A stretch of 64,000 bases of DNA from Leuctra nigra. Its lineage: Eukaryota; Arthropoda; Insecta; Plecoptera; Leuctridae. The notes under the pieces are model-generated. The model was not told the origin of the DNA, made no database searches, and saw nothing but the letters and a program-made list of their open reading frames with translations. Shown here one piece after another: positions 22,901-33,301 of this stretch (the stretch's first letter is position 1; each line of letters begins with the position of its first letter). The stretch is taken from positions 19,593,409 to 19,657,408 of the forward strand of contig OW203765.1 of assembly GCA_934045905.1 (NCBI GenBank). The letters are read 5' to 3'. The translations under genes and the position numbers were made by a program.

Positions 22901-25900
22901 GGTCTCGCTCTTACTCTCGGTCACGCAGTGCATCCCGGTCGTACAGCAGGTCGCGCTCGCGCACACCGCGCAAGAGGTCGCGATCACGTTCGTTTACCAT
23001 GAGTAGGTCTCGATCATTCAGTCGCTCTCCGCGACCCTTATCGCGCGAGTACACTCCACATCGCAGATACCGGAGCCCTTTACGCAGCCCACACAGGTAA
23101 CTTACCTACTTCACTGATTCTGATTATTGTATTTTCCTTGAGAGAGGGACACATTTGTCAGGTCAGATTTACTTATAAATGGAGGTTTCAATCATTGCTT
23201 ATTGATCAACAATAAACATATTTATGAACTATCAACTAGGTTCGTCATATTCTGAATGCAACACATTTTTATTTAAAAGTTTATAATATTTGTCACATTC
23301 TACAAAATAATTTATGCTCCAACATTTTGCATTTGAAAATGCCAAATTAAATGTTATGGTGAATATATTTGAATTATTATATACCTACTTCTTAGGCACA
23401 TTCTCTTATCCTTGTATTCTAACGGTCCTTCTTCTTTTCCAGGTATCCGCAACCCATTGCGAGACCTTTCAAAGACGACAGGGACTATGAATATAAAGAA
23501 GGTCGTGACCGGGATTACAAAGAAGGCCGTGACCGTGATTATAAAGATCGTGACTACAAGGATCGAGAATACAAGGACCGTGACTACAAAGACCGAGATT
23601 ACAAGGACCGGGAGTACAAAGACCGAGAATTCAAAGATCGTGACTACAAGGATCGAGAATACAAGGACCGTGAATACAAAGACCGAGAATACAAGGATCG
23701 CGGAGGCTTCAAGGAAACAAGTCGTGATTTCAAGGAAGTGCGCGACTTTGAGTCAAACTATCAGTGGAACGAGCAGCGCCCTCCACGTCTGCCAAGGAGG
23801 GATAAAGACTTTTATGGCCAGGCTAACATAGCCCCTGGTGGCAGGTATATGCACTACTATATTCTCATCTACATAGTTAGTTGTTAGCAAGATGTTCTCT
23901 CGCGTTTGCAGTACTCTACTGGTAAGATCAATTTTGCTATCTTGACTGATGCAGCATTAATATTTTTACATTTTGTTGGAAATGATAGTTATGGATTTTT
24001 GATGATCAACCCAGATGTACCAGTGGAAGCTCTTACCGAGACAACTTCTTCCTAAAAAGTCTGAGGACTTGAATTATCTGAAATATGTATATTGTATTGC
24101 ATTCAGGTCTGTTATCAATTTGTAATGCATTATTACTGTGATAGGTACCTACTTATTTAGTCTGTGATAAACTTGTGATATTTTGCTCTAGTGTTGTACA
24201 GATGGCCGGCATTTATGTTCCTAAATGTATATGTACTACTCCACAGCACACTTTTGTGTGTTTGAGGACCTTGCAATGGATGCTTGCATGAATCTAAGTT
24301 TTGCTCTATTACTGTGATGATATTAAACAAAACAGCAAAGAGTATATCAACTTGTGTTCATGCACATGTAGTTTATTCGTAAATATTTTACAAATTAGAT
24401 ACGTATTTATTAGCAGGTATTAATTCAGATGAAATTTATACAAACCTCATCTGAAATTTATACAAACCTCATCTGAGATTTATGTTGAATTTATTTCAAT
24501 AAAGTTACATTATGTGTGTTGTTACTTGAACTGATAGATTCCAAGTTGTACAGCTTGGAATGGCAATAGTCAATTATCGAGTTAATGTCTTTGAAGTTTC
24601 AAAACAAAGAAAATATTACCTACGTTTAAATAATATGAAGACTCGTAATTTGTTGCTTGAAGGTTGGCAGCCTGCTAAGTCTCCTTCGCGATGTAACTTT
24701 ATAACTTGTATTTCATACTTCCGTTAGTGTTGGGAAAAAATGACTACGTATAAATTTTCCACAACAGTTTTTGAACATTCTACGCAGGTATCCAAGTTTA
24801 AATAGTCCTGGACTGATATCGCTTCTTGATACTTTTGATGCCATATCAATGCAAATAACTAGTGTTATAGGTACAAATTATATTCTTAAACTGTTACCAC
24901 ATTTTGGTTCAGCTTCAATTGCAAATATAGATATTGGTCAAACTGGAGTATGTTTCAATTTTCTGTGTAACATTCATGAACTATTTAATTTAGAGCTTAA
25001 AATTAGTGACATGTACCATGGTGTGTACATACAGTTTTGCGGGCATTGTATAATTCCATTTCTCCTTAAACCATTTACCGATTTTAGTTCTTATGACCAG
25101 TACAGTCAGCATTTAACATTGTGTTTACCCATATAACATATTATCTACAGAAGCATTGCATAATGGCATTTCTCACTTCAATATGTTCTAGACGTAGTTC
25201 TAAAGTCAGTTTCATTGTGATTCTAAAGCTAAGTCCTCATCAACATTAACAACAGACTTCAAACCCATTTCTGCAATATTTGAATATCATCATTATTTTG
25301 GCATTTTTATTCGTGTAGATTTACGAATATGAATGATTTTACAGTAGATACAGTGAACTTATCTCCTGTAATAGTCCTATTATATTGGAATAACACTCGA
25401 TTGTTATTTTATTTTGTTGGTGTCTTCACAATTGTTGTATTATGATGACCCATGATTATTATTCTCAGATGATTTTTATAGTAATACAATACCTACTAAA
25501 TAATTAATAATTATTTTTGATATTATTGACCTACATAATTGAACAATTACTTATTTTCCAATTTATTATTTGGCATACGTAGAGAGAAACTATTACTTAC
25601 TCCGTTTTAAAAAGTATAAAGTTCTAATGTTCCCCACATGTCAACGAATCAAACCAATTAATATTTGATAATTTTTTAGGTTACTTTGTGATATAGATTG
25701 ATTTTAAATTGGCTTTATACGTATGTATGTACCACCAAAATATGAAATTTATATTTTATTTGTAATATACCTATTCTTTAAGTTTTAATTAATACTTCAA
25801 ACTATATTTTATATTCGAGTTATCATCAGATACAATTTATTACTACCTATTTAAGATTAAAATGTGGTTGATTCAGAGAAAACTAAAATTAAGGGGACAC

Positions 25901-28900
25901 CAGATTTTTCAGTATTAAAAAATCACGAGTTTGGGACCTTAAATAGATTTTTTACTAATTTACGCTGTGTACATTTGTGAGCTAACAAAAGTTCAAAGAG
26001 AGCATGATCCGTATGTACAAGGCTCCAGCTCATACTGGAGTTCTTTTATTTACTAATAATCGAGTCATCGTATATTGTTGTAGGTCCTGTTTTTATAGTT
26101 TCTCTTACAAGGTTGCCACGTCTGTCTTTTATTTTCTTTTTCACTTATTTTCTTTGTGAAAAATTAATTTTCGTCTGGCTTCTTATGATGTTTTTCTCAA
26201 CTTAATGTCGACATGTCACTTCTGAGTCTGACAACTTCTTGTGATTATTAGATCAAATATCAGTACTTTGTGCTCAAATTTAAAAATTTTAATTGATTGA
26301 CTATCCATGGCATTTAAATGTAGCTGTGCATGATATATACATTGAACACATAGATTTATTTTTATTGTATGTCCTGAGGGTTATTCTAAAGTTCCTTGTC
26401 GTCTCGTTTCACTTGATACAGGCTCATTGCACACTGGGGAGTGCTATCTATTTAACATGTTTGTGATACCGTATCAATTGATAGGAGATGACAAGGAAAT
26501 TTATATTAATAAACCTGGTAACATTGTGACCCTTCAAGTAATCTTTCTGCTCATGTTACTTATGTTCTAACTGTTGGACCCCAGTGGCAGCCTTGCTAAG
26601 TAGAAGTGTAATTATTGAAGTGTTATTACTACCCTATGAATGAATATTAATATTCAATACTTTTTTACATCAGTGCCATACTTACTGCTCAAATGTGATT
26701 AGCACATATTACTTTTGTTGTCCGTGTTTATATATAAATTATCATGACGCTATTCATAAAAAGTAGAAATATTCTTCGAGGTCTTCTGTTTCTGTACTTA
26801 ATTTAGGAAAATATTTACAAATTGTTATTTCATGCAACAGAAAATAGCAAATGTGTATCAAACAAAACAAGAACTCCTTTTTTACCCTCAAATCAAATTC
26901 TCTGGCATATTGCCAAATAATCAGTTCATTTGAAAGAATGCCAGTAAGTTGTCAGCAGTTACCTCCCTCCACGTATCTCGTATGTGTGACAAGATTTGTA
27001 TAAGATAAATTACATTAATGTGTACAGGTAATCCCCAGTCAATATGAGTATGCTCAATTTTTCTATGTTCAAATAAATGGTGCAAAATCGATGTCGTTTC
27101 TGATTTTGACATCGGCGTTTCAATTTATTCTTATTATTTTTTGATATATATAATATATAATATAATATGCAAGAACCAAATCCATGTATTTATATTATTA
27201 AGTACATATTACTGTTATTTGTCCTTGAAACATTCACATAAATCTAAAACATTTCATTTAAAAATATACTTAAACAATGATTGCTAATGAAACGAATCGT
27301 GAATGTATTGTCATCTTGATGTAATGTCAATGTCATACATGTTATGTAACTCGATGTATGGACAACAACCTTGGGCCGAAGACGTGGTGTACTCGGGTGG
27401 ACATCGCAGCTGCTGAAGATTGCTTCGCCTTGACAAGTTTGGTGTTAACGGCACAAATCATTCGAGCAAAGTCACTATTTCCCCTTGATGCGGAAGGTAA
27501 ACCAAGTTCACTTCTACACCAAAGAAAACTTGACACTTTTTAGAGAAGGCTTAAAAACTATGTTAGGCTCTAATTCATTTCCTGGTCTGTTGCTCGAATG
27601 ATTCTTGTGCCGGCATTACTTTCCATTCTTTCTTTAAACTGACTTAGAATTATGAACGTTAAGTCGTAAAATGTTTATTAGCAGGAGTTGGGAATGCTCG
27701 ACCTCTTTCAGCGTTTCACTTCGAAATAAGTAGATTGATAGCATTAATTCGATTTGCCCCATTGCAGGAATGTGACCGTTTAGATGATGACGATTTATAT
27801 ATGAACTGCTTAGATTCAAACCAGCTATCTCCAGAGAATATTATTTCATTATTAAGAAAATTAAAGAGAACTTCTTTTCAGTTATTGTGTTCATTATGTA
27901 AATTTTTAGTGGAGATATCTAGTTTTGTGTCTAACCAACTCGTATTCAAGAAAAATTATCATTTACGGTAATAGATTACACGATTTGTTTTTTGACAATT
28001 TCAGTAGTTGTTATTCAATCGCTGCTAAGTTTTGTCGCAACATTGGAAAACTCAAAATATTGCCATTTGTTTATTTGTAACGTCATGTTCTTCAACAAAT
28101 CTGATTTATTGCTTTCAGATTTCCCCCCTACACTCCACCGTACAAGTCGCTACCAGCTAATCCGAGGCCCTACGAGAATCCTACAGCCAATCAGCGAGGC
28201 TACGATCAAAACTCGACCATTCAGCGTCCTTACGATAATACCCCGGGTAACCAAAGACCTTATGATAACCTTCCTAGTAACCAACGACCTTACGATAATC
28301 CTCCTGTCAATCAAAGACCATACGAAGAGAGACCTTATCGACGATTTGATGTTTTCGATGTTGCACCACCTGGAACGGAACCAGACCTTCCGATCCCGAC
28401 TCCTCATTTCTATGATAACCTAACTCCTCCTGGAGAAGAATCTCGTGGGAAGAGGGAACCTGTTGATGAAGGAAGAGGGAAGAGGGAGCCTGTTGATGAA
28501 GGAAGAGGGAAGAGGGATGCTGGAGAGGAAGGAAGAAGCAAGCGGGATCGGGAGAAAGCACCACTTCACAGTCCAGATCCAAAGAAGAGAAGACTTTCTT
28601 CCAAATCCCCAGTTAGAGGAGAGCCTTGGGAAGACAGGAAGCAAGAGCGGGATGTCGGGGATAAACCAGTAGCACAGGAGGATAGGAATAAGAAGAGAGA
28701 AGATAGGAAGGAAAAGGATGAGAAGAAGATCAAAGAGAAGGAGGAGAAGAAAGATAAGGAGGAGAAGAAGGGTAAAGAGGAGAAAAAGGTGAAAGACAAG
28801 GAGAAGAAGAAGCGAAAGAAAGACAAGGAGTCCGATGAAAAGAAAAAAAAGAAACGAAAGGAGAGGAAGGAAGGGAAGAAAGAGAAAGAAGAGAAGCCAA

Positions 28901-30345
28901 AGGAAGGTGCTCCAGTTGATCCAGGTTTGAATCTCCAGCTTGAACCTGGCGAGTTGGTACCAGGAGAAGAGATGCCGGAGGGTGATACAGTTGTGGCTCC
29001 TCTGGTGGACAGTTTGTACAGCGACATGGAAGACACTCGTATCGACGACAGCATTGTTGCCAACTACGTGAAGCCAACAACGCCAAGCGAAACTTCCGGC
29101 GAGTTGGTCCCACTGCCCGAGCTGTCTCGCTGGGAACTGGACGAAGAGTTGACCTCTCCCAGCAGCCAGGTCAAGGTAGACACTGAGGTCACCGACAAGG
29201 TCACTTCGGAGGTGTTGAAGCGAGCAGAGAATGCCATCTTCCAGAAGGCAATCAATGCCATCCGACCCAACGACCCGATTCCAAGCAAGAAACCCGAGCG
29301 CAAAGAGCGAGAGCGTAAGGCTGACAACGAGCCCAGAGAGGCTCGCAAAACCGCCAACTCCATTCAGATAACCATCCCAGTAGAGATCCCAGCTCTCCTG
29401 GACTTACCACTCACTCTACCGCCAAACATTCAGCCTCCAACTGTACCTTCAACCAGCGGCAAAAGCAAGACCAAGCTGGACCGAAGCAAGTTCAGTGTTG
29501 CCAACTGGAGTGACCCAGCATCCCCAGTTCGAGTCTCGGCCAAAGATCGTCTCGGAGCTCGAGTTGAAGAACCGAGGCCCACGGTTAGAAGCGAAGCACA
29601 CAGCGAAGTTCATCGAGAGAGTGAGACACATAGAGAGCGGGATACCTATCGCGAAAGTGAGGCTCACAGGGAGCGGGAAGCCCATAGAGAGCGGGAGATT
29701 CATAGAGAGCGGGAGGCTCATAGGGAGCGGGAGGCTTATCGTGAGAGTGAGGCTCATAGGGAGCGTGAGGCTTATCGCGAGAGTGAGGCTCAAAGAGAGC
29801 GGGAAGCTCATAGAGAAAGAGAAGCATACCGAGAGAGGAGGCGAAGAGAGAGGCACAGGAGAAGTAGTGATCAAAAAGATCGAAGCACAGAGAGACGAGA
29901 GCGCAGGAAGGAGGAAACTAGGGAGAACGTAGTGCCGGAGGTTGTAGAAAACAAAGAGAAGCCACAGCCAGAGGCGGAGGAAGTGAAGAAAGAAGAAAAG
30001 CCGGGTAAGAAGATAGCACGTAAAAAGAGTTCTGACAAAAAGCGTGAGAAGAAGAAGAAAGAACGGGAAATAACGGAACGTAAAAAGTCTACTCTTGACG
30101 AAGCTAGTTTTGAGCCCGACTACGATCTCTCGTCGGAGGGAGAGTCCGATGACAGCTCAGGTTCGAGCAGCTCAGACTCCAGTGCCGGTCATCGAAAGCG
30201 ATCCAAACGCAAGCATAAGCGGCAGTCAAGCTCCTCGGACGATTCCAGCAGCGATTCAGCCACCAAGAAGAAACGCCACAAGAAACATCATAAGAAGAGT
30301 AAAAGCAAACCGAGTAAGAAGAAAAAGAAGTCCAAGCACAGATAA
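13656..30345 (+). CDS. RBBP6: RBBP6/Snama, E3 ubiquitin ligase and mRNA 3'-processing factor
   Basis: Fifteen coding exons: 13656-13988, 14353-14441, 14850-15089, 17011-17177, 17904-18068, 18182-18325, 18729-18944, 19780-19819, 20542-20688, 21269-21327, 22288-22347, 22431-22488, 22821-23096, 23443-23844, 28119-30345. All phases agree and the sum is 4623 nt (1540 residues plus stop). Order of parts: DWNN ubiquitin-like domain (about 4-77), CCHC zinc knuckle (C160, C163, H168, C173), RING/U-box-like finger (C253 to C293), His/Pro-rich segment with H382-387, Gly/Arg patches, RS domain (573-664), (Y/F)KDR(D/E) repeats (about 680-745), and a Lys/Glu-rich tail. Known role of the family: nuclear RING E3 ligase (substrates include YB-1 and, in mammals, p53 via MDM2) and subunit of the polyadenylation machinery (yeast Mpe1). 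The first intron uses a GC donor. Very confident. Confidence 0.97.
14850..15089 (+). CDS. RBBP6: RBBP6 exon 3: CCHC zinc knuckle
   Basis: Contains CYKCHQAGHWIKNC, a CX2CX4HX4C zinc knuckle expected to bind single-stranded nucleic acid, followed by the conserved EIKKSTGIPKSFM block. Acceptor GTTCCAG, donor GTAAGT; ends two bases into a codon completed as His221. Confidence 0.97.
15412..16698. mobile_element. hAT-like non-autonomous element in RBBP6 intron 3
   Basis: Ends TAGAGATGT...ACATCTCTA are inverted. Flanks GGTAGGTA (15404-15411) and GGTAGGGA (16699-16706) form an 8-bp target duplication with one mismatch, the hAT size. Subterminal regions are packed with ACCGGTAATATTACCGG-like palindromes (15427-15485 and 16610-16685). 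The 1.1-kb interior has no transposase ORF. Confidence 0.75.
17011..18068 (+). CDS. RBBP6: RBBP6 exons 4-5: RING finger
   Basis: Exons 17011-17177 and 17904-18068. The finger runs VCSICKDLLTDAV, IPCCGNSFCDEC, ...EHECPDC, followed by the conserved FLRNAVNNFRNETGY. The intron between them splits the codon of the last Cys of CDEC. It contains a near-perfect 94-nt hairpin (17274-17367) and three tandem acceptor-like copies before exon 5. Confidence 0.97.
17274..17367. repeat. Near-perfect 94-nt hairpin in RBBP6 intron 4
   Basis: Arms 17274-17315 and 17326-17367 pair over 42 bases with two mismatches around a 10-base loop; the outer 26 pairs are perfect. Ends are TACAGTGAG / CTCACTGTA, so TA-flanked. 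It could be a tiny Tc1/mariner-type foldback element or a small-RNA hairpin. Confidence 0.85.
18455..18640 (-). mobile_element. Probable truncated non-LTR retroelement 3' end
   Basis: On the minus strand a frame encodes FSWWEDRKKWKKLLEKKEE, resembling the very C-terminus of a non-LTR ORF2, ending in a stop and followed by CGAAGGATTATTATTATTA, the (ATT)n tail of RTE-like elements. It sits in RBBP6 intron 6. Confidence 0.45.
18729..18944 (+). CDS. RBBP6: RBBP6 exon 7: His/Pro-rich segment
   Basis: Residues 380-451. Starts with a natural run of six His (382-387) and continues with repeated HGPPPPGV-type units (GVSHGPPPPGV, GVLHGPPLGHG). Low-complexity linker; phase matches both neighbours, so the His run is genuine coding sequence and not a cloning tag. 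Confidence 0.93.
20164..20385. mobile_element. TTAA-flanked MITE (piggyBac-like) in RBBP6 intron 8
   Basis: TTAATGGGGTTGTTCAC at 20164-20180 is repeated inverted at 20369-20385 with 17 perfect pairs. The ends coincide with TTAA, the target site of piggyBac elements. 222 bp, no coding capacity. Confidence 0.7.
20803..21012. mobile_element. MITE in RBBP6 intron 9
   Basis: GGAGAGTCTAGGGTACAGTG at the left pairs imperfectly with CACTGTGCCCCAGTCTCCCC at the right over about 30 bases. About 210 bp, AT-rich inside. Confidence 0.6.
21721..21900. mobile_element. TA-flanked MITE in RBBP6 intron 10
   Basis: TACAGTCGGAGCGCCGAGTG at 21721 pairs with CACTCGGCGCCCCGACTGTA ending at 21900, about 29 pairs with one mismatch. 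An inner pair (AGGCCGAGAAAGAC / GTCTTTCTCGGCCT) gives a second stem. TA ends suggest Tc1/mariner mobilisation. Confidence 0.8.
21903..22065. mobile_element. TACACT-family MITE, copy 1
   Basis: TACACTCAACAAATCATAAA at the left pairs with the right end TGATAACATTTC-like arm ending GAGTGTA at 22065; the inner ATGGTATTTG / CAAATACCAT is perfect. Only two bases separate it from the MITE before it. It shares its termini with copies at 33670, 42604 and 51735. Confidence 0.7.
22821..23096 (+). CDS. RBBP6: RBBP6 exon 13: RS domain
   Basis: Residues 573-664. After FERLLREKDARDRKRRAR comes a dense Arg/Ser stretch with RS, SRSRS and SRSYSRSRS units, as in the splicing-factor-like RS region of vertebrate RBBP6. 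Likely an SR-protein-kinase target and speckle-targeting region (family knowledge). Confidence 0.95.
23443..23844 (+). CDS. RBBP6: RBBP6 exon 14: (Y/F)KDR(D/E) pentapeptide repeats
   Basis: Two longer YKEGRDRD units are followed by about eleven pentapeptides YKDRD, YKDRE or FKDRE (about 23490-23702), then ordinary sequence ending NIAPGGR. The DNA repeats with a 15-base period but codons vary, so the peptide appears to be under more constraint than the DNA. Confidence 0.95.
23845..28118 (+). other. RBBP6 intron 14 (4.3 kb)
   Basis: The longest RBBP6 intron. Retention gives 16 extra codons then TAG at 23886-23888, and an AATAAA lies at about 24499, so a shorter polyadenylated isoform is conceivable. 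An inverted-repeat element lies at about 27450-27618 (GGCACAAATCATTCGAGCA against TGCTCGAATGATTCTTGTGCC). The rest is AT-rich with no gene that I can support. Confidence 0.6.
28119..30345 (+). CDS. RBBP6: RBBP6 exon 15: terminal exon, Lys/Glu-rich tail
   Basis: 742 codons including the stop. It begins with Pro/Asn-rich repeats RPYDN..., then EEGRGKRE-type repeats, a long Lys/Glu block (KDKEKKKRKKDK), an acidic-basic middle with NWSDPASPVRVSAKDRLG, a tandem (H/Y)RE(R/S)EA block at about 29590-29835, an SDSSAGHRKRSKRKHK stretch and a Lys-rich end SKPSKKKKKSKHR. Typical disordered RBBP6 C-terminus, probably carrying several nuclear localisation signals. Confidence 0.95.
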
Positions 30346-30386
30346 ACGGATTGTAGCGACCGTGTCATGATTGTAATTTAGCCATT

Positions 30387-30392
30387 AATAAA
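30387..30392 (+). terminator. RBBP6 polyadenylation signal
   Basis: AATAAA 42 bases after the RBBP6 stop codon, giving a very short 3' UTR. A T-rich stretch (TTTATTTGGTCTT) follows about 20 bases later, as expected of a downstream element. Confidence 0.8.
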
Positions 30393-30542
30393 ACCTAACA
30401 TTTAACATTTATTTGGTCTTAAACGAGTCTCTTTCCTTCCAGTTATATTTCCATATTATCCTATTTTATTGATCAAATTGCTTATTTCCCTATCAAGGGC
30501 GTACTGCAGAAAGTGACTTGCTTGAATCACATTTCCAACAGA

Positions 30543-31867
30543 CGGGGCCGACCCGTGGGTAGGGCGACGCGGGCCCACGCCCATGGCGCCGAGATTTAGG
30601 GGGCGCCAAATTGTCAAATGATAGATATTAGATAGAATGATATATGATAGTATGATAGAATGATGATATTTTTTGAAAATATAATACAAACATTTATTTC
30701 CTTTAAAACTGATCTTAAAACTGAACTGATCATTGTTCATTTCCTGACATTGACAACAAAGCACAATGCACATTTTAACGCACATTTAAAAAAAATGTGT
30801 GCTTTTAACTCCCAAAATGTACTAAAATACTAGGGAACTAAGGAAGTGCATGAAATGCACTTAATGCTCTAAATTAGGGATGGAGCGAACTTGGATTTTG
30901 ATATCGACTATCGATATCATTTATATATCGATATATATCGATATATCGATATCGCGATATATCGATATATTGAAATATTGAAATATCGATATATCGATAT
31001 ATTGAAGTATCGATATATTGAAATATCGAAATATCGATATATTGAAATATTGAAATATCGATATGTCGAAATATCGAAAAATTGATATGGAAGTATTATA
31101 TTACGATGTAGGTATGGAATTATTGATATAGGATCGCATAAATGCCTTAAATTGCTCCTAAAACTTCTAGGAATTTCAAAAGAAAATGTAAATAGAAATA
31201 ACACAGCTATTCCAAGATATAGGGTCACCGGCCAGATAAGAAAGAAATGTGAATAATCCGAGAAATTGTCCATAAATCTGGTAAACGCTGCACTGCAAAC
31301 ATGAATTATTTTGTCATAGTAGGTATAAACTTCAATTAAGAACATAGTTGTATCGTCCGGTAAGGCTTCAATATTGAAATATTGAAATATCGATATATTG
31401 AAATATTGATATATATTGAAATATTTAAATATTGAAATATCGATATATTGAAATATTGATATATATCAATATTTCAATATATCGATATTTCAATATTTCA
31501 ATATTTCGATATTTCAATATTTCGATATTTCAATATTTCGATATATCGATATTTCAATATATCGATATATCGATATATCGATATTCAATATATTCAGGTA
31601 TCGATATTTCGATATTTTTTTGATATCGATATTTTCTCCATCCCTACTCTAAATTCTCTAAAATACTCTAAAATGCATAAAAATCATCAATTCGAACTGA
31701 AAAATCAAAAAAAATCCGGGGCTGTGCGCCCCGGACCCCCATGTGGGGGAGACCCTCCACCCAGACCCCCCATTGTACACAGGCGATAGAATATCCCGTA
31801 AAAGAGGGGGGGGGGGGGCGCCAAAAAAATCTTGCCCAGGGCGCCGAAAAGTCACGGGCCGGCCCTG
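30543..31867. mobile_element. hAT-like element with nested second element
   Basis: Left end CGGGGCCGACCCGTGGG and right end CGGGCCGGCCCTG are imperfect inverted repeats. Both flanks carry CCAACAGA (30535-30542 and 31868-31875), a perfect 8-bp target duplication. Without the nested insertion at 30875-31646 the element is about 550 bp and has no transposase. It contains GGGGCTGTGCGCCCCGG, also found at about 49496 and 56452, and a G-run near 31805. Confidence 0.85.
30875..31646. mobile_element. hAT-like element built of ATCGATAT repeats
   Basis: Ends TAGGGATGGAG / CTCCATCCCTA are inverted, and CTCTAAAT flanks both sides (30867-30874, 31647-31654) as a perfect 8-bp target duplication. Subterminal regions (30895-31085 and 31365-31635) consist of ATATCGATAT and GAAATATTG words; only about 280 bp in the middle is ordinary sequence. 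It is inserted into the element at 30543-31867. Confidence 0.88.
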
Positions 31868-32348
31868 CCAACAGAAAATCGAGTAAGCAACAGTCCTTAT
31901 TCCTTAGATTTGCAATTCTTGATTTATAGCCTAGCAATAGTGCTTTCAGAGCCTAGTATGTTTGATCTCGATCAGATCGGAACCTCAAAATGCAAGTTTG
32001 AATTTAAAAGTTGGTGACTTTCTTCAGCAAGCCCACGATATGAGCCTGAAGTAGGTAACTGAATAAACAATTTGTAAGAAATTAAATATCAAACAGTAAA
32101 TTTATAAGATTTTTTAAATAATTACATCCCATATATACTATTTTTGCTAACTCAGCTATGGCAAAAATATAAAAATACATGGAATTTACCTAAACCAAAA
32201 ATAAGTCTAGTACTTCACAACATTTGTGATCTGTTATTCTTTGTGCTATCAAAAGACAAAGTTTGCACCCTCCAATTTTATTCAGGAATGAAGGAATGGA
32301 TAGGTAGGTACTACTTGAATTATGCACTTGAAAAGTAATATGAATTGA

Positions 32349-32354
32349 TTTATT
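32349..32354 (-). terminator. Candidate cytohesin polyadenylation signal
   Basis: AATAAA on the minus strand about 950 bases after the cytohesin stop. Other candidates exist nearby (for example about 32276), so the choice is uncertain. Confidence 0.35.
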
Positions 32355-32810
32355 AAACATATTATACAATACAAAACAATAATAAATATTGCTCATGCAT
32401 TCTGGAGATTCCTATCATCATGTCCTACCCTCAACAGCAACAGCCATTTGGGTGCACGAATACTTCTTCGAACAATTACATTATAGCATTAATATCAGTA
32501 ATCGGGAGTATAAATCAATACCAAAGTTCATAACCACATGTACTTAAATAATAAGTATTTTAAAATGCGTACCTACTGGTTATTGAACTATGTAAATGTT
32601 TGGAATAGTAGCTACAAGTCAGTAACATTCAATACTTTCATACCCAGATTCAAATTAAAATACAACTTGATATTAATGGCAATATTTCATTCTCTACAAA
32701 AGTAGGTAGGACTGACTTACGTTAATGAAGAAACGATAATAAATAATAATACAATTTCACTCGGTCATGAAAGTGAAAGCGTAAACGTCAAGTGCAGAAA
32801 CTGCCGCTGA

Positions 32811-32957
32811 TACCCGATTCACAACCAAGGATAGCTACGTAAATCCATTTATAATTGCAAAACACTAATGCAGCATAGACCAACTAATCGGTGCTTATAG
32901 GAACAGCTAATCTGCTGCACTCTATCACTGAATAATGATGTATGTGAATCGGGCTTA
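32811..32957. mobile_element. Short MITE in the putative cytohesin 3' UTR
   Basis: ACCCGATTCACA at the left and TGTGAATCGGGCT at the right are inverted about 145 bp apart. Inner pairing is weak. Confidence 0.45.
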
Positions 32958-33301
32958 ACGAGCACAAACACAAAGTTGTGCAGTTTCAGTATTGTTATAT
33001 CGGTCTGATTTAAGAAGAACGATTTCACTGTTGGAAAAACCTGTCTAGCAGGCTGCAAAGTTCGGCTATGTACCATCAATGATGGATAATCTATGTACAT
33101 CACTCTATGATACAATTGTACAAATCTAACTAAAACATTCCTCGACGATGATAAATTAACATTACACTTCTCTTCGACGGAGTCCATTTAGAATGTTCTG
33201 CCTCCACGCAATATCACAGCACAGTTTTCGCCACAGTCCCGTGGCTTGCAATCGGCCCCGTGTTCGAGTATTGAGTTCTGCCGCAAGTACTTGGTTTTTG
33301 A

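Noticed and set aside
27342..27543. Overlapping ORFs on both strands inside RBBP6 intron 14
   Set aside because: No splice sites in phase and an inverted-repeat element overlaps the region; more likely transposon remnant.
28566..29063. Minus-strand ORFs opposite the RBBP6 tail (Ser/Phe-rich or Leu/Pro-rich)
   Set aside because: They are complements of Lys/Glu codon runs in the real exon.
29449..29874. Minus-strand Leu/Pro/Ser-rich ORF within RBBP6 exon 15
   Set aside because: Shadow of the (H/Y)RE(R/S)EA repeat on the coding strand.
30891..31623. Tyr/Ile/Asp/Ser-rich ORFs over the ATCGATAT region
   Set aside because: They are translations of palindromic AT-rich repeats inside a transposon.
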